Part shown: positions 47,611-60,416 of the stretch, piece after piece
How positions within the stretch are numbered: position 1 is the stretch's first letter
Layout: each line of letters opens with the position of its first letter
From: Steromphala cineraria
Lineage: Eukaryota > Mollusca > Gastropoda > Trochida > Trochidae
DNA length: 64,000 nucleotides
Direction of reading: 5' to 3'
Assembly: GCA_916613615.1 (NCBI GenBank)
Contig: OU744735.1
Coordinates: forward strand, 44,358,468 to 44,422,467
Program-made: the position numbers and the translations under genes
Notes under the pieces: generated by a model
Told to the model about the DNA's origin: nothing
Databases searched by the model: none
The model's input: the letters and a program-made list of their open reading frames with translations, nothing else

Positions 47611-47765
47611 GAGCTACAATGCGTGTCCAATAAAGAAACCTCTATTAAAGGTGGCGGGCAGGTGAAGAATGGTGACCTTGTGTGCAATCTATTGCTTTAA
47701 GTCACGGAGTTGTATCCGGTTTTTTATTCACACTTAATTAACAGTACGGTTGAACATGTTTGTTG
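47611..47765. repeat. Block L2, U3 copy
   Basis: It opens GAGCTACAATGCGTG and continues with GGTGGCGGGCAGGTGAAG, GCAATCTATTGCTTTA and a T-rich end. It is adjacent to the 132-bp duplication at 47747. No shared reading frame. Confidence 0.7.
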
Positions 47766-48009
47766 TGTATGGAGTTATAACCTACGAACATGTTAAGATG
47801 TTATTCCTAAACAAAAGTTTAAAGATAGTTCACATTAAAATGTCCAACGCATGACAAGAAACACTTCTTTAAAAACAGCGGTTGAACATGTTTGTTGTGT
47901 ATGGAGTTATAACCTACGAACATGTTAAGATGTTATTCCAAAACAAATGTTTAAAGATAGTTCACATTAAATGTCCAAAGCATGAAAAGAAACACTTCTT
48001 TAAAAACAG
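47747..48009. repeat. 132-bp tandem duplication
   Basis: Copies start at 47747 and 47879 with CGGTTGAACATGTTTG and end with CTTCTTTAAAAACAG. They differ at only a handful of positions, so the duplication is young compared with the surrounding array. Confidence 0.95.
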
Positions 48010-49243
48010 GGTGCATTGTGTACTTGATGACCAATGGTGAATATTAAATGCCTCGAAAGTCTCATATAAAAAATACCTTGACATGTAGATGTTATATATC
48101 TTGAATTTATATGATAGCTCTATATTCACAGAATGAAACGTGTGTCAAGATATCCATGAGATTGTTTTTGATGTAAGCTTGGTAACCGTACATGTGGCAT
48201 TGGAGGAGTTGAATGAATGTTTGATCACACCACAATTCCCAAATTGGAAGCAATAGTAAACCATGATGTCTCGATGATCATATTCATAGTCCTGTCTCTG
48301 TTTTAATTACGAAAACAACGTACATATGTATCATTAGTACGCAGAAGTCATGTTGTTACCTGCTTCCAGTACCTTTTGTTAGATAGGACACATCAATATT
48401 TAAAAGAATGTCCAATTGAAAACTAAGCGTGAGTATTGTCAATCAGGGTCCGACAATTTGACGTTACATTAATATTTGATTAAATTGTATGCCGTGATTA
48501 GCATTTGTTTTGAATGTACAAATACATTGATAAACTGTATAACGAACAAAAAGGTAAACCGGTACATGTATGCATGAACTTTAACAATGGGTTTCAAACA
48601 AATCATGAGACGGAACCACATTTTAGTTTCATTTGCAATAATGTTCTCATACATAAAGAGGGAAAACATGTTAAATGTCAGTTCTTTTTTTTATATAGTC
48701 AGACACCCAGAATCTAGTATACAACCTCTATAAAACAGGTCTAGATTGTCAGTGAACTACATACTAGGAACTTGTTTGAGGCTCATTTTAAATTAAATAA
48801 ATTAATCTCTGTTTTATGATTATTTTTCAGAGACGCTGATCAGTACATATGTTAAATTACATCTAGAGTTTCAACCATCAAGGATTTATATGTGTTCTGA
48901 AACTATTAGTTGTTGGTAAATTTGTGACATGACGTTGGTGATTGTTAATTTCCTCTATCAACCTTTGGCTGAATGTCAATATTTCTTCATTCAGCCCACC
49001 ATTCCCTACATAAAGCAAATATTATATTTCTAGAGACATGAAACTCGAAGTTCATCCGTTTCCATAAGTATTATTACCACTAATTGTCAATATACAACTA
49101 ATTAGTCTTGTAACTATTTCTTCAAACTAAACTGCCATCTTGAATAACATGTCATTAATTGAGAGTCCCTCTGGCATCATATCATTGTTTGGCTTCCTGT
49201 CAACCAATGAAACAATATCTTTGGGTCACGTGAGTACCTGTCT

Positions 49244-49281
49244 AGCTGATATACCTAGTAACAGGAAGATACATATCAGCC
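49244..49281. ncRNA. Candidate conserved stem-loop in block L3, U3 copy
   Basis: AGCTGATAT and ATATCAGCC pair at 8 of 9 positions around an ACCTAGTAACAGGAAGATAC loop. Just upstream are CCAATGAAAC and GGTCACGTGAG, also shared with U1 and U4 in part. RNA status is hypothetical. Confidence 0.25.
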
Positions 49282-52200
49282 ATAGGCAATATGAAAGTTG
49301 ATGAAAGGACGAAGCGAGTTATCATGCTCAGGGGAAAACTAGACAACTACTCTCATTAGTAGATCAGTGTATATCAGAGGTCTCATCCAATTGTTATAAT
49401 GAAATCCTAATATTGCTATTGGTTGATACTATCAAATGTTGTTGAAATCGATTAATATAACGAGTTACTCGTTTCCAAAACACAAATTAAAGATAAACTA
49501 AATATTGTTATTTTGAAGTATCATTTGCTCACAAAAGGAGTTTGCTTTTCAATATTCATAAAAGCTTAAGTGTAATTTATTATCAATACACTTTTAATAA
49601 CAAATTTGACATGATCATTATAATAAAAAATAGAAGCGTGCGCGTTCAAGTATATCCTGTAATGAATAAGTACGCGTACAAAGTTTGCAAAGGAACATTT
49701 ATCTTTCTTCCAACTACATGTACATTGAAACCATTTTGAATGAAATATGAGTGTTATTTTGAAAATAATTTTAAACAAAACAAAGAGGTAAGCAGGAATT
49801 TTGAATAATGCAAGAATCAAAGCTAAAATAAAGTCATCGTGAAGAGCAAACCATTATCGTCTGTGCAAACACCATCCAAGTGTTATTTTCCGGGGGCTAT
49901 AGACGTCAAACGAAGTTATCTGCAAGCTCTGAAACCCGTGAACTAGGTAAATACCACTGTATTAGATAATGGGCTCAACCTGCCATTCTTATGATACCAT
50001 CCTCTCGAGATGTGGCTGGATAATTCATACAGAGACAAGTTCAATCACCATCAAACTCTACTCAAGAGCCTCAGAGAAAACACTGATTACATCTTCTGCT
50101 TTCTAAAAATGTTATGTGATCGATGTTCCATCTGAGAGAGAAATTTCTTATTTCTATACCTTTACTCATATTATAGTTCTCTCTGTCGCTGATCACATTG
50201 AAATTAAATCATATAGTTAGATATGTGTACATCACCTGCTGTTCAGTTAAGTCAGGTTTACCGTCGATATTTTAATCGTCATTTGACCTTTCAACCTTTC
50301 TAGAGGCATTGCTGACAAGTGCAGTTCTGGGACGTTCTACCATGATTCTACTGACTATCAGTCCCTTGAGTATTTTTGCAAACAATTCCAAACAGGAACA
50401 TAAACAGTTTCATATATTTATGATATCATATATATATGCTACGGACGTGTTTTTAAATAATTATTTTTGTTTTGGTGTTATACTGTGAATATTGACGGAA
50501 TCTAACTTTTTCTGAAATGTCTCAAACATACATGAAAATACTGTTTCAAATTGTTTTCAGAGCACAAGCAGGATCACAATAGTAAACAAAACAGTTCAAT
50601 ATCAATTTCTAACGAGGATGCGACGAGAACAGAGCGTGATTTGTCTTTCGGATTGGAACAGCAATAAATCATAACTCTGTAGAATTCTAAATTGAAACCG
50701 ATAAAGCCACTGGAACTATAAACCTTGAAACGAATATTGGAAAAGTAACTTCTTCAACATTGCCATTTGAAAATTTGAAAATAGTTGAATATGTAGGCAT
50801 ATTGGTATTGCCTGCTTTTTAATTAGATTTGTTAAAAATAATTTAGTAACAAGATTTACAACAAAAACATAAACAAGTAGAAAAACATGTTTAAAGAGTA
50901 CTCAAATACATCAATGCTGTTGATTAAATATTTCTAAGGGAATTAACTCATTATCCACCTCATAACGTTATAACAATGTAACAAGTAGTCGTATGGTGAC
51001 TATCAGGACTGTTACAACAATGAATGTGTGTTCCCTTGAGATATACCATTGTACACAACGTCACTTGGTAATCAGATTAAACAATCAAACACATTGATGT
51101 GGTTTAACAACAGAAAAGTGATGCTTTATGATTTGATGAGACAAATGAAACAAAGAATGGACATGAATAAAGCGATGGCTATGGAAATATCCATATGCTT
51201 GCTTTGTCTGCATTTGCAACGTGTTCAAACACTCACAAATGGTAAACGATAGCAAATATGTGCAAATATTTCAGACTTATTGTTGCATTGATAACTGAAA
51301 GAATTAAGTCAATTTGATGCAATATTATAACAGACAACCCAAAAATAGGCCTTTATCAATTTATTTCAATTCCATAAGGAGTTTACATTAATTATGGATA
51401 TATGTTAAAGACAGTTCTATATTAAAACAAACCAAATCTCTACCTTTACTGGTGTATTAAGTCGATTTCCGCTTAATCGCTTGATAAATAGCTCTTATTG
51501 TTTAAATCACAACATGACATGTCATTACACTCTTAACGTAAGATGTAAGGAGTAAGATGTTTCACACTGTTCAAAAAGATAAACCAGGCTTAAAACGTTT
51601 TGAAAAAGACGAATAATCAATATAAGTCATTTGGATAAATATACGTTTAAAAAAGCTTTAAACTGTCGGTAAAAGGATTACATCTCCTTGATTAGATTTA
51701 ATTGTTCCTCTTAATATGAAAATTTAAAACACAAAGATCGTTGGCTTCGAGTTATCTAATCTCGAGATTCTTAAAGCTCTCTTTACACTTGCAAGAGAAA
51801 TTCCACATTCTCAATCATTGTCTTTTACTAAATGCCAAGTGCCAAATTAGGTATGACAATATTGCTTTCTTAACTACTGTTATTCAGTCCTTGATGTCAT
51901 TAACAATTTTAAGATAAGGTCTGAAATCTCGTTTTGACGTGTCACGACTTAATTCAAAGTCAATATGAGATTGAGAAAGAGATTCCAGTTATTTGAAGTT
52001 ATAATAAAATGGTTATTATCTATAAAAAGAGTTTATTTACGACAGTCAAATCTAATAATTTGGCGTATGACATTGATTTCAGTATGTATTTATATAAGTC
52101 TTCATTGCCAATTTTACTTCATTACACTTTTCGAACACAGTAAATCTAAATACGTTCTCGTAAATCATATCAGTTTTCTTCATAAGGAGTGAAAAAAGGC

Positions 52201-53829
52201 ATACCACTCAAAGCCGTCAATCACTGTTTAATACTTCTAATCTCAGACACAATCATCCACTTTTGATTTGCCAACGTATGTGTCATTAAGATAAAAGTTT
52301 GCGATTTTGGTGCGGATATTACTGTGTCTAGTCTAAAGTAATATTGCTAACAGAATGAACTGGTATTCATATCACCATTGGGTTACAATTGCAGTTTATA
52401 GAACCGAAGATTCGCAGTAACAAACAGCTTGGTTGAGCTATGTCCCCCGCAAACATGTGTAGACTTTACATATCATATTTGAATTGAAGCTTTTTCTATC
52501 TCTGTTTTGGTGTAGAAGATTCCGTTCTATCATATTGCAGATTCATAAGGCACAAAAAAGTTTAAGTTCAATAAGAAAAGTCCAAAAAGATACACACAAA
52601 AATGCTTTTATGTATTTAGGAGCTTCATGGATCCAAATATGATAACCCATAAGCTCTTACTTGTACACCAATAAGTAAACGACATATCCTATCTAATAAT
52701 GCATCGATATCAAAATATATTAAAGACAAAAATGATAGTGTTGAATTTCAAGACAGGCAAGTTTGAATTTTAAACAGTTTTCTAAAATGGTCATCCCTTT
52801 TTACGAAAAATTGAAACATTTTTCCAAAATATGTTAACATTCACACCCTCATGCCAATATTATTCTCAATAGCAAGTTTGAAAAACCTTTAATACATAGT
52901 GAAGACGTTTTGAATCAGACAGGACTCAAACTAGTTATCAACAGCATTCCTCCTATTTGCCAATATACATACAATTTTACATATATAATTTATAAATTGT
53001 ATATCATGACACACGTACATGTCTGTCTGTATCTTAACACCACACATTTGATCGAACACAGACATTACTTTTCACCAAAAAGTGAGAAAGTAAACAAATA
53101 TTTACAAAAGTGTCAAAATAAAGCGGTCTTTAAGATTAATGAAACATGAATTTACAATTGAGAGCTTATTATTGACCATACACTTTCTACCAATTTTCAA
53201 CTTATACGCTCTAATTGTACTTGACAGTTTTAATTGTGTTCTTCTTTCTATCATATGTATTAACTGGTATGTCTGTTCCAACCCATACTAACGTCATTGT
53301 TCATTTAACTAAAATATGATTTTAATATATTTAATTATAGTATCAGTTGAAAAGGTTTTCAAGAAACTCTCTTACATGCGATTTAGATTTTTGCATAAAT
53401 CCATTAAAATCATCATCAAGATAACAGAACGACTTCACATCTGTTGATAGAAATACTGCACGAAATCAACCTTTGAATGCAATCATGGGTGATGGATATA
53501 TTTGTACTCATCACGATTGTTAAACACATGCTTTGAACCATTGTCATGAAACTAAGAAAATCATGCAAATGTTTGTTTCATTTGTAGGTTGGATATTTGC
53601 CAAAGCTGTATTTAGAACGCAAGGTTATAAACCAGACCGGAAGTCATAACCTTGTCTATAAGGCATTAAATATATTTCAAATTCAAAATTTCAGTTTTGT
53701 GATCATCAAGCTTTGTTCATCGTAAACACTGTAAATTAGCAATATAGCACCACTTCATATATCTGATATCGAATCAATATGGTTCATAACGTGTGAAAAC
53801 AGTTATTACAGTGATAGCTATTGACACAA

Positions 53830-53856
53830 GAATTAATAATTAATCAATGTAATCAG
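53830..53856. promoter_or_regulatory. Palindromic AT motif of block L1, U4 copy
   Basis: GAATTAATAATTAATCAAT is followed by GTAATCAGCTC, nearly identical to U3. The twin-hairpin element at 53915 is inserted shortly downstream. Confidence 0.35.
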
Positions 53857-53914
53857 CTCATGCTCTCATTGATTGTTTTTATTCATATTGTTTATAACCA
53901 TATCATCGCTTACC

Positions 53915-54090
53915 CATCTTCCTACGCAGAGCCAAAAAGGCCAGTTTCCAAACTGTCATTTTATTGACAGTTTGGAAACTGGCCTTTTAGGCTCTGCGTA
54001 GGAAGGTGCAGAGCCAAAAAGGCCAGTTTCCAAACTGTCATTTTATTGACAGTTTGGAAACTGGCCTTTTAGGCTCTGCGTAGGAAGATG
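53915..54090. mobile_element. Twin identical 72-bp hairpins forming a foldback element
   Basis: Hairpin 1 (53926-53997) and hairpin 2 (54008-54079) are identical over all 72 bases and lie 82 bp apart. Each has about 33 paired positions with a single A.A mismatch and a loop of TTTTAT. Outer ends CATCTTCCTACGC and GCGTAGGAAGATG are also inverted. The perfect identity indicates a very recent duplication or correction. If transcribed, each would fold like a microRNA precursor in size. The short minus-strand ORF running into it is incidental. Confidence 0.95.
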
Positions 54091-55147
54091 TCCCATACCA
54101 TACAGTAGAAGTATTGAGCAAACAACAATTAGGCAGAATGAAACAACATAACCAAAAGCATAGCCCGTGTAAAAGATAACTAGCATTGACAATAATAAAT
54201 GCATGATCAGCATATTTATCGCTCATTGATGAAAACTGTTTGTGTTACAAAGTAATAAAATTGATATCTATTTTTCTCAACGATATATTCCACGTTCACC
54301 TTTCACATTATGATATATTGAACTTAAAGCAAGAGTTACATGCAGTTTGTATCATCAGAAAGATTCAATAACATGTCAATGATGATACTAGGAAGTAAAA
54401 ACTTACATCTATACATTCGTAGCCATAAGACATGGAATCAGGCGTTGATTCTGACATTGACATGCTCCTCGAACATCATCTGATCTATGAGGATATAGGC
54501 CAATGTCAGCAGGATCATCAGTACATAGATAGACCTCACATACTGAAGGCGTCATTATGATACTGAATTTGACCAGCTTACGGTCAAGCAGATCAGCATT
54601 CATATTTCAAACTGATGGTAACACTGCATATCTGTTACATGATTATGTTACGCTATTCATAATGATAATAAGACGCAAAGCATTAGGCCTAATTCAATAA
54701 CTTAATCCATAAAAATATGTATGCATCTTTTGCCAAAAACTTTCAAACAAAACTCAACATTAAGCAGTCACAAATGTTAAAATTATGTCCATTTAGTCAC
54801 AGTTAGTTAGACAAGACAGAAAGACATTCCTATGTGAACAGAAATTTCCTGCACTCCATTGGTAAACCAAGCGTGAGCCTTGTTAATAAGCGCAATTAGT
54901 TGTAATGTTAATATGAGATTACAGTTGTACACCGTGATTAACATTTGTGTTCAAATTACAGTTCCAGGAGCTGAGAGTAGGCAACATGATATTCTTTGTC
55001 TGATGATAATATTACTAATTAGCTGTTATAGATATACGGCTCATCAGTTGTAAGAACATATCGTGAAACTAATCTGTAGCAAATCATTAATATCGTAGCT
55101 CTGTCCGCCAATGAAACGATACATTCAGGTCACTTGAGTTCTTGAAA

Positions 55148-55182
55148 AACTGATATACCTAACAGGAAGATGCATATCAGCT
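55148..55182. ncRNA. Candidate conserved stem-loop in block L3, U4 copy
   Basis: AACTGATAT and ATATCAGCT pair at 8 of 9 positions. The loop is three bases shorter than in U3 (ACCTAACAGGAAGATGC). It is followed, as in U2 and U3, by a CAGGGGAAACTA-type motif about 60 bp downstream. Confidence 0.25.
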
Positions 55183-58100
55183 GCACGCATTATGCGAGTT
55201 TATGAGAGAATGCTAAGGGGATTTATCGCACTCAGGGGAAACTAAAACAAACTAGATTGGAGTATATTAGAAATAAAATTGATAGAATGAAATCCTTCAT
55301 TAATTCAGATTGATATTACATTTTATAATTTAAAACTCGATTGTAATAATAAATTCTTATTTCGAAACAAGCAAAATGATGATAAAGTACATTGTTTTTG
55401 GATTTTGAATTATCGTTTACACGTAAAGTCGGGTTTGTATGTCAGGAAATATAAGCTGACTTTTATTAAAACAAATATTTAAGAATAAACTTGAAACCTA
55501 GGATTATGTATCAAACTTCAAGTATGATCGGTACTTCATAGCCTTTAGTTTTGGAGTAGGAGTATAAATGTGCAAGGCACCCTTTCATCATCCGAAGACC
55601 AGATAAGTGTCAATGTTTCAAAACATCCTAAACTGTCATTCTTGATTTAAATGAAAACAAGTAAGAACGGAGAACAGTGCAAGAAGTAAGGTAGAAACAA
55701 GACAACTGTCAGGACAACGACAATCGTCTCTATATACTAAAACTAATTTTCCCCCTCAAGGACGTAATGCGAAATTATCTCAAAGCACTGAAATTCGTGA
55801 ACTAAGTAAATGTAACTGTATTAGATAATGGGCTCAATGTGCCATCCTGATGACTCAACACTCTGAAGATGAAACAAAAAATTTCTTAAGGAGACGTGTT
55901 TAATCAGCATCAAAGTCTACCACTGAGCTTCGGAGACAACACTGATAACATCATTCAGTTCATGCGATTACACGGGATGATTCAGACGACGAGGTTAGGT
56001 ACCAATACTTACAAGAGGACATTGGTCGGGAATACATGTACCTTGATTTAGACAATAGGACAAACTGCTTGTCAGATAGTTACAAAGGTACGGTGGGTGC
56101 AGAAGATTGTTGCCAGACTCTTTAAATAGCTTGCACAATAAATTGCACAAGGTAGTTGAACCTAAGAGAAAAAGAATATGAAGACTTCATCAAGCGTTGT
56201 GAACACATTTATTCAGTTATCAAACACATCGAAACCGTTCTCTAACATGCTGCATATACATGTACAAAATCCAGATAACGGTTCCTCGTGTGGGGAATCA
56301 ATGCAGTTTTAATCATAGTACAATATCTGTACATCATCTGCTGTCCTGAAGTGGTGTTATATAGGTAGTCGACCTTTCATCATCAATATACTTCTCAATC
56401 ATACTACAGGGAACAAACTAGGTTTCTCATAGTCCATTTACGACACAAATGCAAGTATCAATATTTCCCTCGTGAGAGCTTTATATGTTTGTATACATAC
56501 TAAAGAAAAACTGTAACGATAAAGCTTGCTTTCGATACGAAGCAATGTACTAAGGAAAGTCATAACACTGAGAATTTTTTATGTCCCAGCATCAGGTATC
56601 TCGTTCTATCAGCCTACAGTATTGTGCTAAAATTGAAGTTATTCAGCCTATGGTGACCTTCTACCCTGTTCTTACTGAAAATCAGTCCCTGGAGTATCGA
56701 CTTGTACAATTGTAAAAAGGAATATCCTAAATTGAAATAAAGAAGTATGCATCTGTAACAGATATTTTCATTTTGCATTGTATATGGTATGTACATTTTG
56801 AAATATAGCTCTTGAATATTATTCCTAAGAGATGTTTTCTGCTTAAAGCATGTACACAACTTCTAAAATTGTTGCCAAACTTATTACTTCCTTTATCATT
56901 AAGTAGGGAGATAGTTCCAGTTAAATGGATTCTGTGGTATCAATTCACGAAAATGTTTCATATGACGATTCATTAACATATGAGTAAGACAATATTGGCC
57001 TTACTACGGCAAAGGGGCAAGTGGTTATTGCTTAAAGTTACTAGTTTCGTCCATTGATCTGAACTCGTCAGACTAAAGAAGCACTGATTCTGTCTCTCCT
57101 TATATACTCTTTTGGTAAGTCGCGTGACGGTTGGACTTCCGGTTCCGGTTGGATGACCGGCGATATGTGGCCGTAAAGACCGTGGGCTAAAACTTCCCAC
57201 CATATTTTGAGATTCATTAACATAATTTTCATATCGTTTGGGTATCTTTAACATGTAACTCAAGTCAATTCAGAAAATCAATCTATTGCGCCTACACCAT
57301 TTGGTCTCATTCTGATTCTGAAAGAGCACGAGACCAATGTAGTAACAATCTGGGTTATCTAACAAGGATGTTATGAAGCGTGAGTTGTGCTTTGGACTGG
57401 AACATCAATAAAACATAACTCTGTTGAATCCTTAATTGAAAACCGATAAAGCAACATGAACTATAAAGCTTACACCGACTATTGCAAAATAAAATACTTC
57501 ATCATTGTCAAATGATAATTGAACTTGAATCAGCATTGACTCTTTTCTATTCGATCTGAATAAAATACCTAATGGTTACAAATTTTGAAAAGGGGTTCAA
57601 AGGATTTTGAACGATTATTATCGTGCTTTTGATTGAATATTTCTTTCAAAATTCATTATCCACCCAATGTGCTCTACCGGATAATCTGTTTGTGTCATTC
57701 ACTGCTTTTGCAATAGAAACCAAACTGCAATATTTGCAGATATTTACCTATATAATGCAACAAAGAAATAACTAGTCATATCAGAAATATTCGGACAATG
57801 AATCAGTGTTCACTTGAGATATACTATAGTACACTGTAATCCTTCAAAGGCAGAAGTTTGGCGAGAGTGACCAGACCATGAACCAGATGCTAGCAAACGT
57901 GGCAGCGATCACACACCCGTGCAAGTCCGATATTGCCAATGACGATTCCACTACACTCGTGGAAGTAGAATTCATTAATCAACTCCTTGTAAGTAGCATG
58001 CACATAACAGAAAGCGTAAGAATATCGGACAGATGCACATCATCGTTAGTGCTTACTTTAAAACGTCAAAACTCGTTTGCCAAGTTGGTCTTTTATGGTT

Positions 58101-59871
58101 ACCCTACACCTTGCAGTGAACCTAAACACTGAATGAACTGTTTGATATAGGTGCTCGTAATTGAATCTGATCTTTCGTAGAATTATCTTGTATAATCGAC
58201 AAATTAGAAAATTAATTATTTGTAACTCGTTAAATTTTAAATCTTATCTTATCTCTAAAATCATTTATTTTTTCATCTAAGGGGCTTTATTTCCTTCATT
58301 GAATTGCCAAGTAGATACAAAAGAGATACAGTTAAGATGATGATGGACATTGTAAATGCGTAACCCGACACGATTGATAGCGAACGTGGCCATGTACTAC
58401 ACGTACTACATATCTGAAAAATAACTGAATAGCCAATCCCTTAAGTGACAAATAGTTATTAAAAGTAAAGCCCTGGCCCCGATAGACATCTAACCAACCA
58501 CGAAGCCCCATCACAGAAAACAGATACGGGTAAGTCTGCTTCCAAACTGATCTTTCATTTATTATGCATATGTGTTAAAAGGAACTAACCATTAAAACGA
58601 TAAATTCTCAATCTTATTTAGCAGTACATCAAGTGGGGTTCCTGCTTAATAGCTTTAGAAAAGACATCACACTGTAACACACACAGAGTAAACCTTAGGT
58701 AGCATTTCCAATAGTTAACAAATTTTCGAGGTCAAAGTCAAATGATAAAGAAGAAGAAACTGTCTAATGTGTACAATCCAAGCATAAGTGAAATGTTGAG
58801 TGTTTTAAATTTAAAAACAAAACAGTTGATGACTTTTATATTCTGATAGTGGCACTATCTTATAATGTTGTTTCAGTTAATTATTCTCACTTCTGGATAC
58901 AATATTAATCATTTTCTGTTTAAAGTTAAATGTTCATTTACAAGAAGGTCTGAGAAATGCTGCAGTCAAAACCTCAACAACACATTGTCAATCATTGTGT
59001 TTCCAAATTGTCAAATTAACTCTTACCAGTCTAAACTATTTAAGACAACATTGTTTTCTGTAGTATTGTTCATCAGTCCTTGATGTCTTTAACATTTCCA
59101 GTATTTGATCTGAAATGTTTTCATACGCTGTCACGTTTGAGTTTATCGTAATTTTAAGAATGCATTGTAGCTTGAAGAGTGAGAGCGATATTGGGAAGAC
59201 AGAAGGCAGAGCGTTAGTCTTCATTAGGTTTGCATTCCCTTTATGTTTAACAAACGGGCTGAATTCAGTAAACTAATTTCTTTCATTTCTATTTTCGGTC
59301 AAGGCACAGTAGCAGTGAGATAACTAGATAGAATACTTAAACATTATCAACCTATTGCTTCTTTTATCAGTAGAGTATGTCTTTTTAAGCAACGTATTTT
59401 TTATTAAATGAAAAAAGTACACCATCAGTGCAAAAATGTCAGTGGAAAGAAACTCTCTAGGCAAAAATATAATTCATTTCCTTAGGGATGCAGACATGAC
59501 TATCAGGGAGAGCAATATCGTATCTACCAATCTTAGAGCAGACTTGTAATCCTCAGTGCCGTGAGTCGATTGAAATAACATCACACCATCTTCACTTAGA
59601 ATATTGTTACTCATTGCAATATTAATGCTGCTGGTCTACCTAGAGTATCATTGGAGGATGTTCCACCGGAAGACACATGCAGACGTATTAGAAATAAAGG
59701 ACAGCAAAACATTGCATAAAATTTTAATCTCACGTGATAAACATGCAAAGACATCACATCATGTATTGCTTTTACTAAACATCAGTAAGGAAAGCTTTTG
59801 TTTTCATTGGGACATGCAAATGGAACTGACAACAACTTAACACTGCAGAAAGAACCCAAACTAATAATGAT

Positions 59872-59987
59872 TATATATTCAAAATAAGTGTTAAAAAATA
59901 AAATCGATGATTTCCTACAACTTAATCCTTAGGGAGGGAGGAGGAAATCATCGTTGTTATTCTTATAACACTCATTTTGAATATATG
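59872..59987. mobile_element. 116-bp near-palindrome
   Basis: Arms of about 50 bp run from TATATTCAAAATAAGTG to CACTCATTTTGAATATA. The inner CGATGATTTCCT and AGGAAATCATCG pair closely, around a centre rich in AGGG. It is probably a small foldback element. No other copy was seen in the window. Confidence 0.8.
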
Positions 59988-60202
59988 CTTCTGTACACCT
60001 GAATACCGCTAATGTCAAATATACATTATATATATATTTAAATGTCCATAAAAGCCACATATGGTAATCAACGAATTCAAATGAAATCAGTAACATGATG
60101 AGCATAAAATAAACAACTGATCACGGTGGTTGTTTGCAAATGACAGCAGATCAATGAGAGAAGGCAAAACACGTATGCAACTAATCACCAGCAAGAAATT
60201 TT

Positions 60203-60416
60203 GAATTAAAGTTACATAATATTGTCTCTGAATTAAAGTAACATTATATTGTCTCCGAATTAAAGAAACATTATATTGTTTCTGAATTAAAGCAACATTA
60301 TATTGTCTCCGAATTAAAGAAACATTTATTGTCTCTGAATTAAAATAACGTAATATTGTATCTGAATTAGTTACATAATATTGTTTCTGAATTAAGGAAA
60401 CACCACATTGTCTTTG
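60203..60416. repeat. 27-bp tandem repeat, eight units
   Basis: Units start GAATTAAAG and end ATTGTCTCT or a close variant, at 60203, 60230, 60257, 60284, 60311, 60337, 60364 and 60389. Later units are a base or two shorter. Substitutions are scattered, so the array is older than the 43-bp repeat at 8.1 kb. Confidence 0.93.

Larger units (their letters stand above)
40800..53720. other. Array repeat U3, about 12.9 kb including about 5.3 kb of later insertions
   Basis: L1 at 40800-41050, LINE insertion 41284-45853, M1 pair 46608-47303, L2 at 47611, L3 at 49176, L4 near 49980-50100, L5 at 50630 and L6 at 51820. Without the LINE and M1 pair the unit would be about 7.6 kb, shorter than U1 or U2, so some ancestral sequence is missing. 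L4 (AGAGACAAGTTCAATCACCATC) recurs at 55890 and 62865. Confidence 0.6.

Noticed and set aside
57878..58132. 84-codon ORF in a locally GC-richer stretch, possible exon
   Set aside because: The aligned positions in U2 and U3 keep neither frame nor sequence; no convincing splice sites.
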